A stretch of 64,000 nt of DNA. Source: an uncultured Acetatifactor sp. GTDB taxonomy: Bacteria; Bacillota; Clostridia; Lachnospirales; Lachnospiraceae. Made by a program: the position numbers and the translations under genes. The stretch covers positions 1 through 64,000 of the forward strand of contig CALWRA010000001.1 of the NCBI GenBank assembly GCA_944383825.1, given 5' to 3'. Every line of letters begins with the position of its first letter. The stretch's first letter is position 1. Shown here piece by piece: positions 41,356-50,891 of the stretch. The notes beneath the pieces are model-generated. The model had not been told where the DNA came from. It worked only from the letters and a program-made list of their open reading frames with translations, and did not search any database.

Positions 41356-42120
41356 CTAATCCATGTGCTGAATGGTTATGCTTGCAATCCTGTTTCTGGC
41401 TTTGGCATCCGCCGCCGCTTCTTTTTCGTCCGGCGGATTTCCCCCGGCAAGTTCCTTTGGCATGTTCTTGCAGTAAAGCCTTGTGTAATCCTGGACAGCG
41501 GCAACGGCGGTATTTTCTTCCCCTACCGTCACATTGAAATATGCGGCGGCTTTCTCGCCGGAAAGCCACGTTTCCGCTTCCATAAGTTCTTTTATCTGGT
41601 CGATTGTTGCGCCCTCTGCCAGATGCTCTTCGTAAATGCTCCAAATCCCGGCTTCTATGGTTTCCAGCGTGTCCGCCATTTTCCGCAATTCGTTGGCGTT
41701 GCCCTCGCATCCACACCAGGGCTTGTGTATCATCAGATAAGCGTTTTTCGGTATGGTTGGCCTGTCGCTGTCCACAAACGGCAGAAGGGACGCTATCGAA
41801 CCTGCCAGCGCATCCACATAGCAGTGCTTCTTTCCCTGGTAGCGTTTCAGCATATTGTAAATGGCAATCCCGGCGAACACTGAACCGCCGCCGCTGTTGA
41901 TGTAAATATTAAGGTCCCGTCCGGCCGCTTCCGCAAGGAAGTTTTTAATTGCGTCCGGGTATTGATCCTCGTCCTGCCATGCGCCCCACCAATCGGAAAC
42001 AATGTCCCCGTAAAAGTACAGGTCCACCGTGGTGTCCGTCATGTTCTTAATCTCACAGAACGGCTTCACGGTCGCATTTTTGCTGTTCTTGCACGCAATA
42101 AACTGTTTTTCCTTTGGCAT
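41356..42120 (-). CDS. ClpP-like prohead protease
   Basis: 254 residues. Crotonase/ClpP fold with LNIYINSGGGSVFAGIAIYN, catalytic Ser in ALAGSIASLLPF and His in YLMIHKPWCG. Phage ClpP-like proteases mature capsids. Prophage A has an HK97 U35-type protease instead, so the head module has been swapped. Confidence 0.93.
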   Translation of the reverse strand: MPKEKQFIACKNSKNATVKPFCEIKNMTDTTVDLYFYGDIVSDWWGAWQDEDQYPDAIKNFLAEAAGRDLNIYINSGGGSVFAGIAIYNMLKRYQGKKHCYVDALAGSIASLLPFVDSDRPTIPKNAYLMIHKPWCGCEGNANELRKMADTLETIEAGIWSIYEEHLAEGATIDQIKELMEAETWLSGEKAAAYFNVTVGEENTAVAAVQDYTRLYCKNMPKELAGGNPPDEKEAAADAKARNRIASITIQHMD

Positions 42121-42124
42121 CTTC

Positions 42125-43486
42125 CTAACCCCCTTTCATAATCTGCATATAGGCACGGGCCGCCGCCCTCATTGCCCGTTTTTCCCTGTCGCTTGCCCCG
42201 GTATCGTCCGGCGGCTCTTTGGGCTGTGCGTCCTGCTGCCCCACCTGGTATAAAGACTGGTCCCCAACCTTTACGTAGTTCAGCGATACAAGGCGTTGGT
42301 CCCCGTCCTCTACCGGTCCGTAATACATCAATTCCCGGTACTCGTTGATTGTCAACGCCCCACGGTCGAACATTCCGCCGCCTATGGTTTCCCTGGTTTG
42401 CAATGTGGCGTACTGTAAAAGGTTCGCCACAAAATCAATCCTGTTTCCGTACCCGATTTCACGGGGCGTTAAAAGTTTGAATGTAAATTCATAGGACAGC
42501 TGGATGCTGATAGGCTCAACCACGTTTTCGTAAAAAGAGATAAATTCCGTATCGTTCAGCGTGGATGTCAAAATCTTGTCATTTACACCGTAATAACGGT
42601 ATACGTTATCACGCAGGAATGTAATCTGGTTCGTTGGTATGTTCGGCGTTCTCTGCGCAATCTCTTTAAACTCCACTGTGTTGTCAATGGCGGCAATGCC
42701 CCCGGCGTTGTCCCGGTTCATATATGCGTCCTGGAAGTCCTGGGCTATCTGCTTTAGTTCCTCATTGTCTGCGATATTGTTATATTTCAGATACCCTGCA
42801 AGGGAATTGGAACGGTTTACAATGTTCTTTATGGTTTCCCCGGATGTTTCTATGAGGTCCAGGCTTCTTTTCAGTTCCATATCCGGCGTTGTCCCCAGGA
42901 AGCGGCGTTTATTGTACCTTGCCTTGATGTGTATTACGCTCTGATATGGCACGGTGTAGGTTTTTCCGTCATAGTCCCAGCGGAAGCGGAAAAGGATGTT
43001 GTTGTTTTCATCCTCAAAAATCCGGTAAGACGTTGTTGTGATTGGCTGTATGCTCTCTACCTTGGTAAAATCCTTATTCCAGAAAATGACGGAAAAGGAA
43101 TTGGATGTGTAAACCAAATCAACGGCAATGCGGTATAAGAAATCATAGGTTGACATTTCCGGGCATGGGCGCAAGGACAAAAGCCTTGCAAGGTAATCGT
43201 TTTTTATTACCATGCCTTTTTCATCCCGGCGAATTACCTGGGGCTTTAGCTTCCCCACGTTCTTTCCGATTGCGTCCGCAATCGCTCCCACAATATCATT
43301 GTCCCGCAGCGTCCCCGTTGGCTCATACTCTCCCCGGCTCAATAGCAGCGGCCTGTACTTAGCCCGGAACGCATTAAAAATATTTGCAATTATTCCCGTT
43401 TCGCTCTCCCCCTTTCTTTCAAAAAATAAGGGCCAGATTTCCCACGCCTTTATCTTACAATGGTTCGTGTTGAAATTCTGACCCAC
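42125..43486 (-). CDS. Portal protein, HK97 type
   Basis: 453 codons from a GTG at 43486; the first 30 residues read through a GAAAGGGGGAG ribosome site (FFERKGESE), so the true start may be an ATT or ATA near 43390-43395. Portal marks: NDYLARLLSLRPCPEMSTYD, GYGNRIDFVANLLQYATLQT and MYYGPVEDGDQRLVSLNYV. Forms the DNA entry ring. Confidence 0.9.
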   Translation of the reverse strand: MGQNFNTNHCKIKAWEIWPLFFERKGESETGIIANIFNAFRAKYRPLLLSRGEYEPTGTLRDNDIVGAIADAIGKNVGKLKPQVIRRDEKGMVIKNDYLARLLSLRPCPEMSTYDFLYRIAVDLVYTSNSFSVIFWNKDFTKVESIQPITTTSYRIFEDENNNILFRFRWDYDGKTYTVPYQSVIHIKARYNKRRFLGTTPDMELKRSLDLIETSGETIKNIVNRSNSLAGYLKYNNIADNEELKQIAQDFQDAYMNRDNAGGIAAIDNTVEFKEIAQRTPNIPTNQITFLRDNVYRYYGVNDKILTSTLNDTEFISFYENVVEPISIQLSYEFTFKLLTPREIGYGNRIDFVANLLQYATLQTRETIGGGMFDRGALTINEYRELMYYGPVEDGDQRLVSLNYVKVGDQSLYQVGQQDAQPKEPPDDTGASDREKRAMRAAARAYMQIMKGG

Positions 43487-43510
43487 TTTTACGTCTGCTG
43501 CCGCTCCGGC

Positions 43511-45178
43511 TTATGCTGTTTTTTTCTCGTTTAATAGCTTCTTTCCTATCTCGTTGTGGTACTTTGATACCATTGTCAGGGCATCAAATACGCTCATTGC
43601 GCCGTCTATGCGCATCCGCTTTTCAATCTTTACGGGCTTCATGCGGCTGTCGTTTAGGTTGATGTCCACCGCTACATTCAGAAAATGTGTGGCAAGCATG
43701 GAATTGTCCCCAAAATCAAAAAGCCCGTCCTTTAAATTCCCCTCAAACTCATGCAGGATAGGCGTTAGGTTTGTCCCCTGGTAAACATCATCCGTATGGA
43801 AACCGGCCGTTTTCAAATCTTCCACAAGGTAATTTGCGGAATACCTGTCATAGCCGATTTTCAGCGGCTTTATCTTGTATACTTTCACAAGTTCTATGAA
43901 CCAATTATAAACGTCCCTGTAATCCACCTGGTTTTCCCCGGATATAAATAAAAATCCCCGGTCCTTGTAAATGTTGTACGGCGTGTTGTCCTCATTTACT
44001 GCCACTTCATACCGTTTCTGCGGCATATAAAAGCGTGTGAATACATGGTTTATTCCGTCCCGGTTTATGACAACGCTTGCGGCGGTAAGGTCCGTTGTCC
44101 TGGAAAGGTCAATGCCGCCCACGCAGTAACATCCCTTAAAATCTTCCAAGCGCAGCGGCTTGTCCTCATGTACGCATTTCATCACGTCCCAATAGTCAAG
44201 CCATGCCACGGCGGAATTTTGCTTGATGTTGCAGAATTTTGTCATAAACTCCACTTTCTTTGAAACGGAATTTCTGGCAATCTCTATCTGCTCCAAATAA
44301 TATTCCTCTGATACGGACACGCCCATGTTTGGGTTGCTTTTCTTTAATTCCTCTATGCTGTCCCACTTCTCTATATCGTCTATCATGTAAATAAAAGGCA
44401 AGATGCGCTTTTCCCGGCTGCTGCCCTTCAAAAACGCCGTTGCCCTTTTAAACAGTTCATCATAAATGCCGTCATTCACATATCCGGCGGTTGCTATGGA
44501 TATGATTAACGGCTGCTTTCTTGCCCCCAGGGCTGATGTCATAACCTCGTACTGCTTCAATCCCTGGTCTCCCGGCCATGCTTCCATTTCGTCATTTACA
44601 ACAAGCTGGGGGTTGAAACCGTCTGATTTTTTTGAGTTAAACGCAATCTTTTTTATACTTGTGTTGAACGCCTTTATATAAATATCGCTCCGGCGTTTCT
44701 TTGTAATCATGTCCAGTTCATCATCTGACTGCACAATCTGGTAAAAGGCATCATATACAAGGTCTGCCTGGTCTAATTTCGGCGCAAGGAAGTAAATCTT
44801 TGCCCCGTACTCCCCGTCTATGTACGCCATGTATGCGGCTATCGCCGCCGCAAAAAGCGTCTTTCCGTTCTTACGGGCAACGATTATGAATACTTCCCTA
44901 AACTGCCTGTACCCCGTTGCCTTGTCCGTTACGCCAAATATGGCGGAAACAATCGCCTTTTGCCATAGTTCCAGGTGTAAAAGGTCGCTGCGCCCCTCGG
45001 AATGGTGGCAGAAATTCTCTATGAATTTTATCGCCTTATTTGCTTTTTTCTCGTTAAATCCCCACTCGCCATTCAATAGCCCGGCTGTTAAAATCTCATA
45101 GCACAACCGCACCCATACACCTACTGTTACTTCGCCTTTTTGGATTGCTTCGTGGTATCTGAAAATCCAGTTATCCAT
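43511..45178 (-). CDS. terL: Terminase large subunit
   Basis: 555 residues, with Walker A-like ARKNGKT (101-107), Walker B LVVNDE and nuclease GGIDLSRTTDLTAASVV. Clearly homologous along its length to the prophage A enzyme. Packages DNA and cuts concatemers. Confidence 0.96.
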   Translation of the reverse strand: MDNWIFRYHEAIQKGEVTVGVWVRLCYEILTAGLLNGEWGFNEKKANKAIKFIENFCHHSEGRSDLLHLELWQKAIVSAIFGVTDKATGYRQFREVFIIVARKNGKTLFAAAIAAYMAYIDGEYGAKIYFLAPKLDQADLVYDAFYQIVQSDDELDMITKKRRSDIYIKAFNTSIKKIAFNSKKSDGFNPQLVVNDEMEAWPGDQGLKQYEVMTSALGARKQPLIISIATAGYVNDGIYDELFKRATAFLKGSSREKRILPFIYMIDDIEKWDSIEELKKSNPNMGVSVSEEYYLEQIEIARNSVSKKVEFMTKFCNIKQNSAVAWLDYWDVMKCVHEDKPLRLEDFKGCYCVGGIDLSRTTDLTAASVVINRDGINHVFTRFYMPQKRYEVAVNEDNTPYNIYKDRGFLFISGENQVDYRDVYNWFIELVKVYKIKPLKIGYDRYSANYLVEDLKTAGFHTDDVYQGTNLTPILHEFEGNLKDGLFDFGDNSMLATHFLNVAVDINLNDSRMKPVKIEKRMRIDGAMSVFDALTMVSKYHNEIGKKLLNEKKTA

Positions 45179-45181
45179 TAA

Positions 45182-45571
45182 CTATTCATCCCGTAATGCC
45201 GCCAGACGGTCCACTTTTTCTTTCTCTTTTGGCGGTAAATATTCAATGAGCGAATGTATAATTGCGGTGTATTGGCGTGAATATTTTTCGTAAATCTGCG
45301 TTGACGGATGCGCTTTTACAAACTTCTGGGATGCGTTGACGGTTTCCGTTGTAAGGCCCTCTTTTTTTAATTCTTCCTTTGCCTGGAAACACGCCACTTT
45401 TAAAAATGCGGCTTCCTCAATCAGCGAATTTACAAGGGTTCTTTTATGTTCATCATCTATCCCAACAAACATTTTTTCTAAAAAATCTATCTCTTTCTTA
45501 ATCCTCGCACTTGTAAGTTTGTTCGGCCTTTTTTTCTTATCTGCGCCTATCTTCTCTTTGTTTTCTACCAT
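45182..45571 (-). CDS. terS: Terminase small subunit (P27-like)
   Basis: 129 residues, basic start MVENKEKIGADKKKRPNKLT, helical body (LVNSLIEEAAFLKVACFQAK) and shared C-terminus DRLAALRDE. Ends 4 bp before terL. Confidence 0.87.
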   Translation of the reverse strand: MVENKEKIGADKKKRPNKLTSARIKKEIDFLEKMFVGIDDEHKRTLVNSLIEEAAFLKVACFQAKEELKKEGLTTETVNASQKFVKAHPSTQIYEKYSRQYTAIIHSLIEYLPPKEKEKVDRLAALRDE

Positions 45572-45584
45572 GAATTAACCCCCC

Positions 45585-45989
45585 TCATATGTGCGCAACC
45601 TTGCAGAGTTTTTTTGAAGTAACTCCCTCGGTTCTTTTCCCCCGGCCAAAATTCACGGGCCGGGGGGTGTGGTCTGCTTTACTGTTTTCTTTCGGCGGTA
45701 ATAAATTTCCGTTTTCGTCAAATTCATAACGCTTTGGTGTATGTGCTGCCTTATGCTCCTTGTTGTGGCAGTCCTCGCAGACATATTCCAGGTTGTCCAG
45801 GTTCAATGTGATGTCTGCGTTGCCTATGTTCCCCGGTGTAATATATTCTTTGTGATGCACAATGTAACCCGGCTTGTAAATCCCTCTTGCCCTGCACCTC
45901 TCGCACAATCCATTAGCCCTTGTGATCACCTGCTGCCTTGCCCTCTTCCATGCGGCAGACTTATAAAATTCCTTTGCATATTCTTTCAT
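45585..45989 (-). CDS. HNH endonuclease (packaging-associated)
   Basis: 134 residues. CERCRARGIYKPGYIVHHKE and DNLEYVCEDCHNKEHK form the HNH zinc core. The last 40 residues read through the candidate cos block and are basic, so they may be a non-essential extension. Confidence 0.93.
   Translation of the reverse strand: MKEYAKEFYKSAAWKRARQQVITRANGLCERCRARGIYKPGYIVHHKEYITPGNIGNADITLNLDNLEYVCEDCHNKEHKAAHTPKRYEFDENGNLLPPKENSKADHTPRPVNFGRGKRTEGVTSKKLCKVAHI
45625..45643. other. Candidate cos site
   Basis: CCCTCGGTTCTTTTCCCCC on the plus strand, matching 11075-11092 of prophage A. Here it lies inside the 3' end of the HNH reading frame, whose C-terminal tail is longer than in prophage A. Confidence 0.5.
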
Positions 45990-46126
45990 GATCCCACCGC
46001 CCTTTCTGTAAATGCTTTATGGGCTATGCGTAATCCCTACCCATAACCCAATTATAAATTCTTTTGCCTTGCTATTATGCCCCTTTATCCTGTTGCCGTC
46101 CGGCGTTCCTATGCTCCTGCTCCCGT

Positions 46127-46474
46127 TTATGTCTGCGTCCTGCTCCCGTCCGGCAGCATCCCCAGCCCCTCGGCTACTGCGGTTATAAATTCATTGCGGT
46201 AATCGTAGAATTTACGGCGGCCGCATATCACGCCATAGATGCTTTCATACGGCACGGAATAAACCACGCTTTTATATATCTGCCTTTGTAGCTGCTCCCG
46301 TGCCGCTCTTCCGTCTATGTTATGGCATGATTGATTAAGGGCTGCTTCTATCACGCCTGCTGCCGTTTTGTCAAACTCGGATGCGCTCCCCTTTGCTATC
46401 CGGCGTTTGCGCTTCTCGCTGCCCTGGATAATCTTTTTTACCGTGGCCTTTATATCATCATCAATTCTCTGCAA
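46127..46474 (-). CDS. Late-regulator-like protein
   Basis: 115 residues, MQRIDDDIKATVKKIIQGSE, with VPYESIYGVICGRRKFYDYR and a helical C-terminus; the IYGV...GRRKFYDYRNEF pattern recalls small regulators found just before terminase genes. Activator of late genes is the likely role. Confidence 0.6.
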   Translation of the reverse strand: MQRIDDDIKATVKKIIQGSEKRKRRIAKGSASEFDKTAAGVIEAALNQSCHNIDGRAAREQLQRQIYKSVVYSVPYESIYGVICGRRKFYDYRNEFITAVAEGLGMLPDGSRTQT

Positions 46475-46492
46475 TACTGCCCCCCCAATCCG

Positions 46493-46933
46493 CTATTCTT
46501 CGTAGGTTGTCTTTTTATTTTCTGACCGTTCAACTTTGATGCTCTCTTTCGCCATTTTGGAAACCTTCGCTTTTACCCCGTGTCCTACATCAACCGTTAT
46601 CCCTTTCATTGCCTTGTCCTCTATGGCATCCACGGTTAATAACAGGATTTCCACAACTTTTCCTTTCACTGGCTTTTCTGCCCCGTCACCAAATAATTCA
46701 TGGATGCGCTTCTTTGCCTTTTCCTTTCTCTCCGCTGCCTTGGCGTATGCCCTCGCTTCCTCACACTGGCATTGTAATGTAACCTGTTCGTTTATGCGTT
46801 CTTCGTTCCACCCGGCCATTGTCCGCACCATGCCGGATTGTCCGCAAAATTTACAATATCCCGTCTGCTCCTGCAAGCCGTCCGGCATTTCCCGTTTCTC
46901 TTCCTCTGCCGCTGTGTTTTTTTCTGCCGCCAT
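46493..46933 (-). CDS. Zinc-finger hypothetical protein
   Basis: 146 residues: acidic N-terminus, YCKFCGQSGM and CQCEEARAYAKAAE (four Cys, likely one zinc ribbon) and a C-terminal Lys/Val-rich domain. Located between VRR-NUC and the late regulator. Function unknown. Confidence 0.65.
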   Translation of the reverse strand: MAAEKNTAAEEEKREMPDGLQEQTGYCKFCGQSGMVRTMAGWNEERINEQVTLQCQCEEARAYAKAAERKEKAKKRIHELFGDGAEKPVKGKVVEILLLTVDAIEDKAMKGITVDVGHGVKAKVSKMAKESIKVERSENKKTTYEE

Positions 46934-46936
46934 ATA

Positions 46937-47680
46937 TTATTCCCTCTCTTTCCTGCCTGTCTCATAGGCTTTCATTGCAATTGTCAAAACTGCCGCCGAC
47001 TGCTCCACGGTCAAATACTGCTCCCGTACAAGCGTTGTCAAATCCCTGTTTGTGGTTTCCAGTGTTTCTTCCAGGGTTCTTTTTGCAAACCCTATTCCGC
47101 ACGACAAATCTATGATTGTCTGTTTTATTCCCTTTGCGTATTCTCCCGGCACTGCTGCCAATTGCTTATTCATTGCCTTTTCGTCTCTGCCTGGGTTGTA
47201 ATACCTGCATCCCCGGCACTCTTCCCTACCAAACATCCGGGACGGCAGTTTGATACCGTCACATTTTCCGGCAATCCACGGCGCATTGATGCACGCTTTC
47301 TTTGGCATCCGCCCCGGCTCTGAGAGGTACGCAAGTATCTCTTCCCTGGCTTCCTCTGCGCCGTAGCATACCGCCGTTTTATATCTTTGTGTTTCAAGCA
47401 TTGCCATATACTCTTCCTGGGCTTTCGTGGCTTTGTTCTTCCCAAACTTCAATTCGATATAAAGCCCGTGAAACCCGTTTTTTGCCACTGGCAAGCATAT
47501 GTCCGGCACTCCGCTTTTAAGGCCCGCCGCCTTTAATATGCCGCCATTGGTCCTTTTTCCCTCGTTTGGCACATGGTAAATCAATGCCAGTTCCGGCAGT
47601 ATGCTTTCTGTCCTCTTCGCCCAATCGAATAACACAATCTGTTCTGTTGTCTCGCTCCGCTTCATGTTCTGCATTTTCAT
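46937..47680 (-). CDS. VRR-NUC domain nuclease with C-terminal extension
   Basis: 247 residues from the ATG at 47680, which overlaps the upstream stop (ATGA). Nuclease core: YHVPNEGKRTNGGILKAAGL, GVPDICLPVAKNG, GLYIELKFGKN. It is extended by a Cys-containing region (CRGCRYYNPGR) and a helical tail not found in prophage A. Confidence 0.9.
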   Translation of the reverse strand: MKMQNMKRSETTEQIVLFDWAKRTESILPELALIYHVPNEGKRTNGGILKAAGLKSGVPDICLPVAKNGFHGLYIELKFGKNKATKAQEEYMAMLETQRYKTAVCYGAEEAREEILAYLSEPGRMPKKACINAPWIAGKCDGIKLPSRMFGREECRGCRYYNPGRDEKAMNKQLAAVPGEYAKGIKQTIIDLSCGIGFAKRTLEETLETTNRDLTTLVREQYLTVEQSAAVLTIAMKAYETGRKERE

Positions 47681-47850
47681 GTTCCATTCTGTCCCCTTTC
47701 CCGGCGGTATTTGCAGTATTTCCACACGCAAACTACTTTGTATTGGTTTTCTATGTATTTTGGATTTTCACATGCCCCGTTTTCTTGGTTGTAAGATATA
47801 CACCTTCTGCAATAGTCCGGATGTGTTGGAAATAAAATAATCTCCGCCAT
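47677..47850 (-). CDS. Small Cys-rich protein coupled to VRR-NUC
   Basis: 57 residues, MAEIILFPTHPDYCRRCISY, with five Cys (CRRC...C...CVWKYC). It starts 4 bp after parB ends and overlaps the nuclease start. Counterpart of the 41-residue Cys-rich protein of prophage A. Confidence 0.65.
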   Translation of the reverse strand: MAEIILFPTHPDYCRRCISYNQENGACENPKYIENQYKVVCVWKYCKYRRERGQNGT

Positions 47851-47853
47851 TTT

Positions 47854-48780
47854 CTATTCTTCGTCTAAGGCATATTCCCGCTTCCGGCGTTTGCAGTCCT
47901 CTAACATCCGTTCCAAAATGCCCGTTTCCTCTTCGGAAAGATAGATATAATACTTTTCAAGCATCTTTACGGCGTGTAATTTTTTGGCGTTCGCCTTTTC
48001 TTCCTCGTTTGTGTCTGTATCTGACACGTTCTGCTCCCTGGCTGTGTCCTCGGCGGTTTTCCGCTTTTTCCTGCTGCCCTCTGCAAGCTGCTTTATTTCC
48101 TCGCTTTTTATGTCCGCCCCGGCTTCCACTGCTGCCGCAACCTCATTTTGTGCGCCGTCTGCCAGTTTGCTTGTTTCATAGGCTTTTGTGATACCCATAT
48201 TCCCGTTTGCAAACTGCTCTTTTACTTCCTCAGTCGCATTGTTGTTGATTGCTTCCAACTGCGCTATTTTGGTCGGGCTTTCCCCTAATATCTGCGCCAC
48301 ATAGTCCCTTACCCTTTTTCCGGCTTCCAGGACTAACAATTTTTCTTTCCTTGCCTGGGTTAGGACCTCTTTCCAGTCTGCCGCCTGGTTCATCAAATCA
48401 TAATCTGTCATTTTGCGGTTGAATGTGTTGCCAATCAGCAGCGATAACCTAAACTGCGTTTCCGTCATGTCCTTAAAGCGGCACGGTATATTCCTTGTAA
48501 TTTCCGTGTGTCCCTCGTTTTGTAATATCACAAGGGCTTCTCTTCGCCTGTGTCCGCCGGAAAGAAGATACTCCCCGTTTACCCGGCCAATGATTAAAGG
48601 CTCTTGCAGCCCGTCCATAAGGATTGACGTTGCCAGTTCTTCCAAATCGTCCATGCTGTAACGGTTGTGCCTTGTCACTTTGATTTCGTCCAGGTCAAGC
48701 GTGATTTCTTCGTAATTCTCCACACCCTCAACCGCCGCCCTGGTTGCCCCGTTCATAAGGTCCATGATGTTAAATGCCAT
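47854..48780 (-). CDS. parB: ParB-like partition protein
   Basis: 308 residues: ITLDLDEIKVTRHNRYSMDD, GRVNGEYLLSGGHRRREALV (GHRR) and HTH region ILGESPTKIAQLEAINNNAT, then a Glu/Lys tail. Directly behind parA (1-bp gap). Shorter C-terminal coil than prophage A ParB. Confidence 0.95.
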   Translation of the reverse strand: MAFNIMDLMNGATRAAVEGVENYEEITLDLDEIKVTRHNRYSMDDLEELATSILMDGLQEPLIIGRVNGEYLLSGGHRRREALVILQNEGHTEITRNIPCRFKDMTETQFRLSLLIGNTFNRKMTDYDLMNQAADWKEVLTQARKEKLLVLEAGKRVRDYVAQILGESPTKIAQLEAINNNATEEVKEQFANGNMGITKAYETSKLADGAQNEVAAAVEAGADIKSEEIKQLAEGSRKKRKTAEDTAREQNVSDTDTNEEEKANAKKLHAVKMLEKYYIYLSEEETGILERMLEDCKRRKREYALDEE

Positions 48781-48781
48781 G

Positions 48782-49606
48782 TTATGCCCTCTCTTTCCGG
48801 CCTGCCGCCTGTGCTTTCCCCATGTATTCCAGGATAAAGTTTTTATATCCCTGTGCCGCCCCGCTCCGCACGGAATAGGCTATGGGCGTTTTGTGGTAAA
48901 ATGTGCTGTCCTTTACTTTCTTTGAGTGGCGTATCACGGTATCAAAGACGGGCAGTCCGCTTTTTGTCCTCAACCATGTTTCCGCCGCTTCGCTTGTGTC
49001 GGATTTCTCATAATCCGTAATCAGCACCCCGGCAAGCCTGGATTTCCTGTTAAGCTGCCTTATGTTGTTTACCTGCTCCACCAATTCTTCCAACCCGTCC
49101 AGGGCGTAGCAGTCCAGGTTTACGGGAATGATGATTTCATCCGCCGCCACAAGGGCGTTGATTACGTTCATTCCTAAATCCGGCGCATTGTCTATGATGC
49201 AGAAGTCGTAATAATCCCCGTCCCAATCCTTTAAATTTTCAAACGCTCTGCGGTATCTGTCATGCTGCGGCGTTTCCATGTCTGCCTTTATTTCCAGTTC
49301 TGCCAACTCCATAAAGTAATTGCACGGCACAATATCCAAATTCCGGTTCTTGGTGTGCTTTATATCCCTTACGTTAAAAACGGCATTTTTCAAGACTGCT
49401 GCCGCCGGGGCTTCTGTCTGGTTCTGGTAGGCATCAAAAAGGCGGCTTGCGTTCCCCTGTTTATCGTTATCGAACAAAAGCACCTTTCCCGGCTCTACTG
49501 CCCCACGCTTTGATTTAAAGCCGTCTGCCAGCAGTTCCGCCATGCTGACCGCTGTTGTCGTTTTGGCACATCCGCCCTTTAAGTTCAGTGTGCAGATAAT
49601 TTTCAT
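48782..49606 (-). CDS. parA: ParA-family ATPase
   Basis: 274 residues with Walker A KGGCAKT, LLFDNDKQGNASRLFDAYQN and YDFCIIDNAPDLGMNVINAL. Overlaps the rep stop by 4 bp: rep, parA and parB form one operon, as in plasmids. Confidence 0.96.
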   Translation of the reverse strand: MKIICTLNLKGGCAKTTTAVSMAELLADGFKSKRGAVEPGKVLLFDNDKQGNASRLFDAYQNQTEAPAAAVLKNAVFNVRDIKHTKNRNLDIVPCNYFMELAELEIKADMETPQHDRYRRAFENLKDWDGDYYDFCIIDNAPDLGMNVINALVAADEIIIPVNLDCYALDGLEELVEQVNNIRQLNRKSRLAGVLITDYEKSDTSEAAETWLRTKSGLPVFDTVIRHSKKVKDSTFYHKTPIAYSVRSGAAQGYKNFILEYMGKAQAAGRKERA

Positions 49607-50523
49607 GTTGCGTTCCCTCGCTTTCTCCTTTTTGGCTTGTCTTTTGGTTTCTCGCCCTTTTTCACCATACGGGCGTATATGTAAAAGGCTGCGTTTACTT
49701 TGTTGTGCTTGGCTTCCGCATCCAGGAACGTATAGCCCGGATATGCCTTTTCCATTTCTTCTTTCAGCACTCCATAATCAAAGGCCATTTTCTCAACCTT
49801 TGCCTTGCTAAATTTGCTGTAACTTCTCTTTGGCTCGTCCGGCTTTTTTAAATTCTTGGACGGACACCAACGCTTTGTTCCGTGTGGGTTCTGTGTTATG
49901 TATGTGGCAAGCCCGGTCAATAAAAAGTTTTCGTCCGGGGCTATGTTTCTTGTGTTCGGTCTGTCGCACTTCCCCCACATGGCTTCCAGTTCGTCCCTGT
50001 CTATCCCCCCGGATATGAGCAAATGGAAATGTGGGCGTTTGTACTCCCCAAATGCGATTATGTATATATACTTGGCGTTCTCTAAGCCTAATTTTTTCCG
50101 TTTCCTGTTTATGCGCCGGATGAAATTTACCACGTCTTTTTTTGCATCCTCGTATGTTTCCGGCAATAACCCGTCATTCCACCCAAACGTAGCCCATATA
50201 TCCCCTTTGCCAAAATTGATATTTGCTAAACGGATTAAATACCGCCTTGCGTTCTTGTCGTTTAGGTTCTTTTGTGACGGGCTTGTCTCTCTCTTCTTTG
50301 CTGTCTTTGGCATATCCGCCTTTACTTTAAAGGACGGGTACACCATGCTTTCAAGCAATGTCGTGTTGTCTTTTAGGTTCGTGCTTTTGTAGGTGGATGT
50401 CCTGTAAAGGCAGTTTGTCCACCCCTCTTTCAGAAACCTCTCCCATTCCGCTTCCTGTAATTTCTCGCACTGCTCCTTGTACGCTTCCTCATAGTCGTAA
50501 TTGTCATAATATCTTTTTGCCAT
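49603..50523 (-). CDS. HUH endonuclease, rolling-circle replication initiator
   Basis: 306 residues. HUH at residues 165-167 (YKRPHFHLLISGG) and candidate catalytic Tyr208 (GLATYITQN). An N-terminal extension of about 80 residues has no counterpart in prophage A Rep. Directly upstream of parA/parB. Expected to nick at an origin in the preceding 300 bp. Confidence 0.87.
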   Translation of the reverse strand: MAKRYYDNYDYEEAYKEQCEKLQEAEWERFLKEGWTNCLYRTSTYKSTNLKDNTTLLESMVYPSFKVKADMPKTAKKRETSPSQKNLNDKNARRYLIRLANINFGKGDIWATFGWNDGLLPETYEDAKKDVVNFIRRINRKRKKLGLENAKYIYIIAFGEYKRPHFHLLISGGIDRDELEAMWGKCDRPNTRNIAPDENFLLTGLATYITQNPHGTKRWCPSKNLKKPDEPKRSYSKFSKAKVEKMAFDYGVLKEEMEKAYPGYTFLDAEAKHNKVNAAFYIYARMVKKGEKPKDKPKRRKRGNAT

Positions 50524-50649
50524 TGCCCCACCTTTTTATCTATGTAAAACCCACCATTCCAGGCGGATGTATCTTATATCCATAAAATATGGTTGATGTG
50601 TTAAGGCCCATTACAAGGACGGGAAAACCTGGTTTCCTGTCATAAAAAA

Positions 50650-50787
50650 TTAAATCCTGCCGGTCCAGTCCTCGAAAAGTTCCAGAAATGCCTGTGCGGT
50701 TTTTAAGCATCCCAGAAACGCCAATAAGATAAGTTTCAAAACCATACATCCGATAACCAATACTGCCGCAATGATAACTATTTTCAT
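50650..50787 (-). CDS. Small membrane protein upstream of rep
   Basis: 45 residues from an ATG at 50787 with GGAAAGG upstream, MKIVIIAAVLVIGCMVLKLI. One transmembrane span and an acidic amphipathic end. A frame in another phase (50540-50749) is less convincing. Confidence 0.65.
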   Translation of the reverse strand: MKIVIIAAVLVIGCMVLKLILLAFLGCLKTAQAFLELFEDWTGRI

Positions 50788-50827
50788 ACGCCCCAGCCTT
50801 TCCGCCTCTTTCAGCCGCTTTTTACTA

Positions 50828-50868
50828 TATATAGGTATTCTGTGTTTACAAACACAATATGTTGTGTT
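50828..50868 (-). promoter_or_regulatory. Promoter and overlapping palindromes upstream of rep operon
   Basis: Palindromes TGTGTTTACAAACACA (50841-50856) and AACACAATATGTTGTGTT (50851-50868) share an arm. A minus-strand promoter TTGTGT, 18 bp, TATATA overlaps them. Likely operator or Rep-binding iterons controlling rep. Confidence 0.6.
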
Positions 50869-50891
50869 ATACTGTCCATGTTGAGTTCCAA

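Noticed and set aside
50540-50749. A 69-codon frame overlapping the small membrane protein upstream of rep
   Set aside because: The 45-residue membrane protein in another phase has the better ribosome site and coding character.
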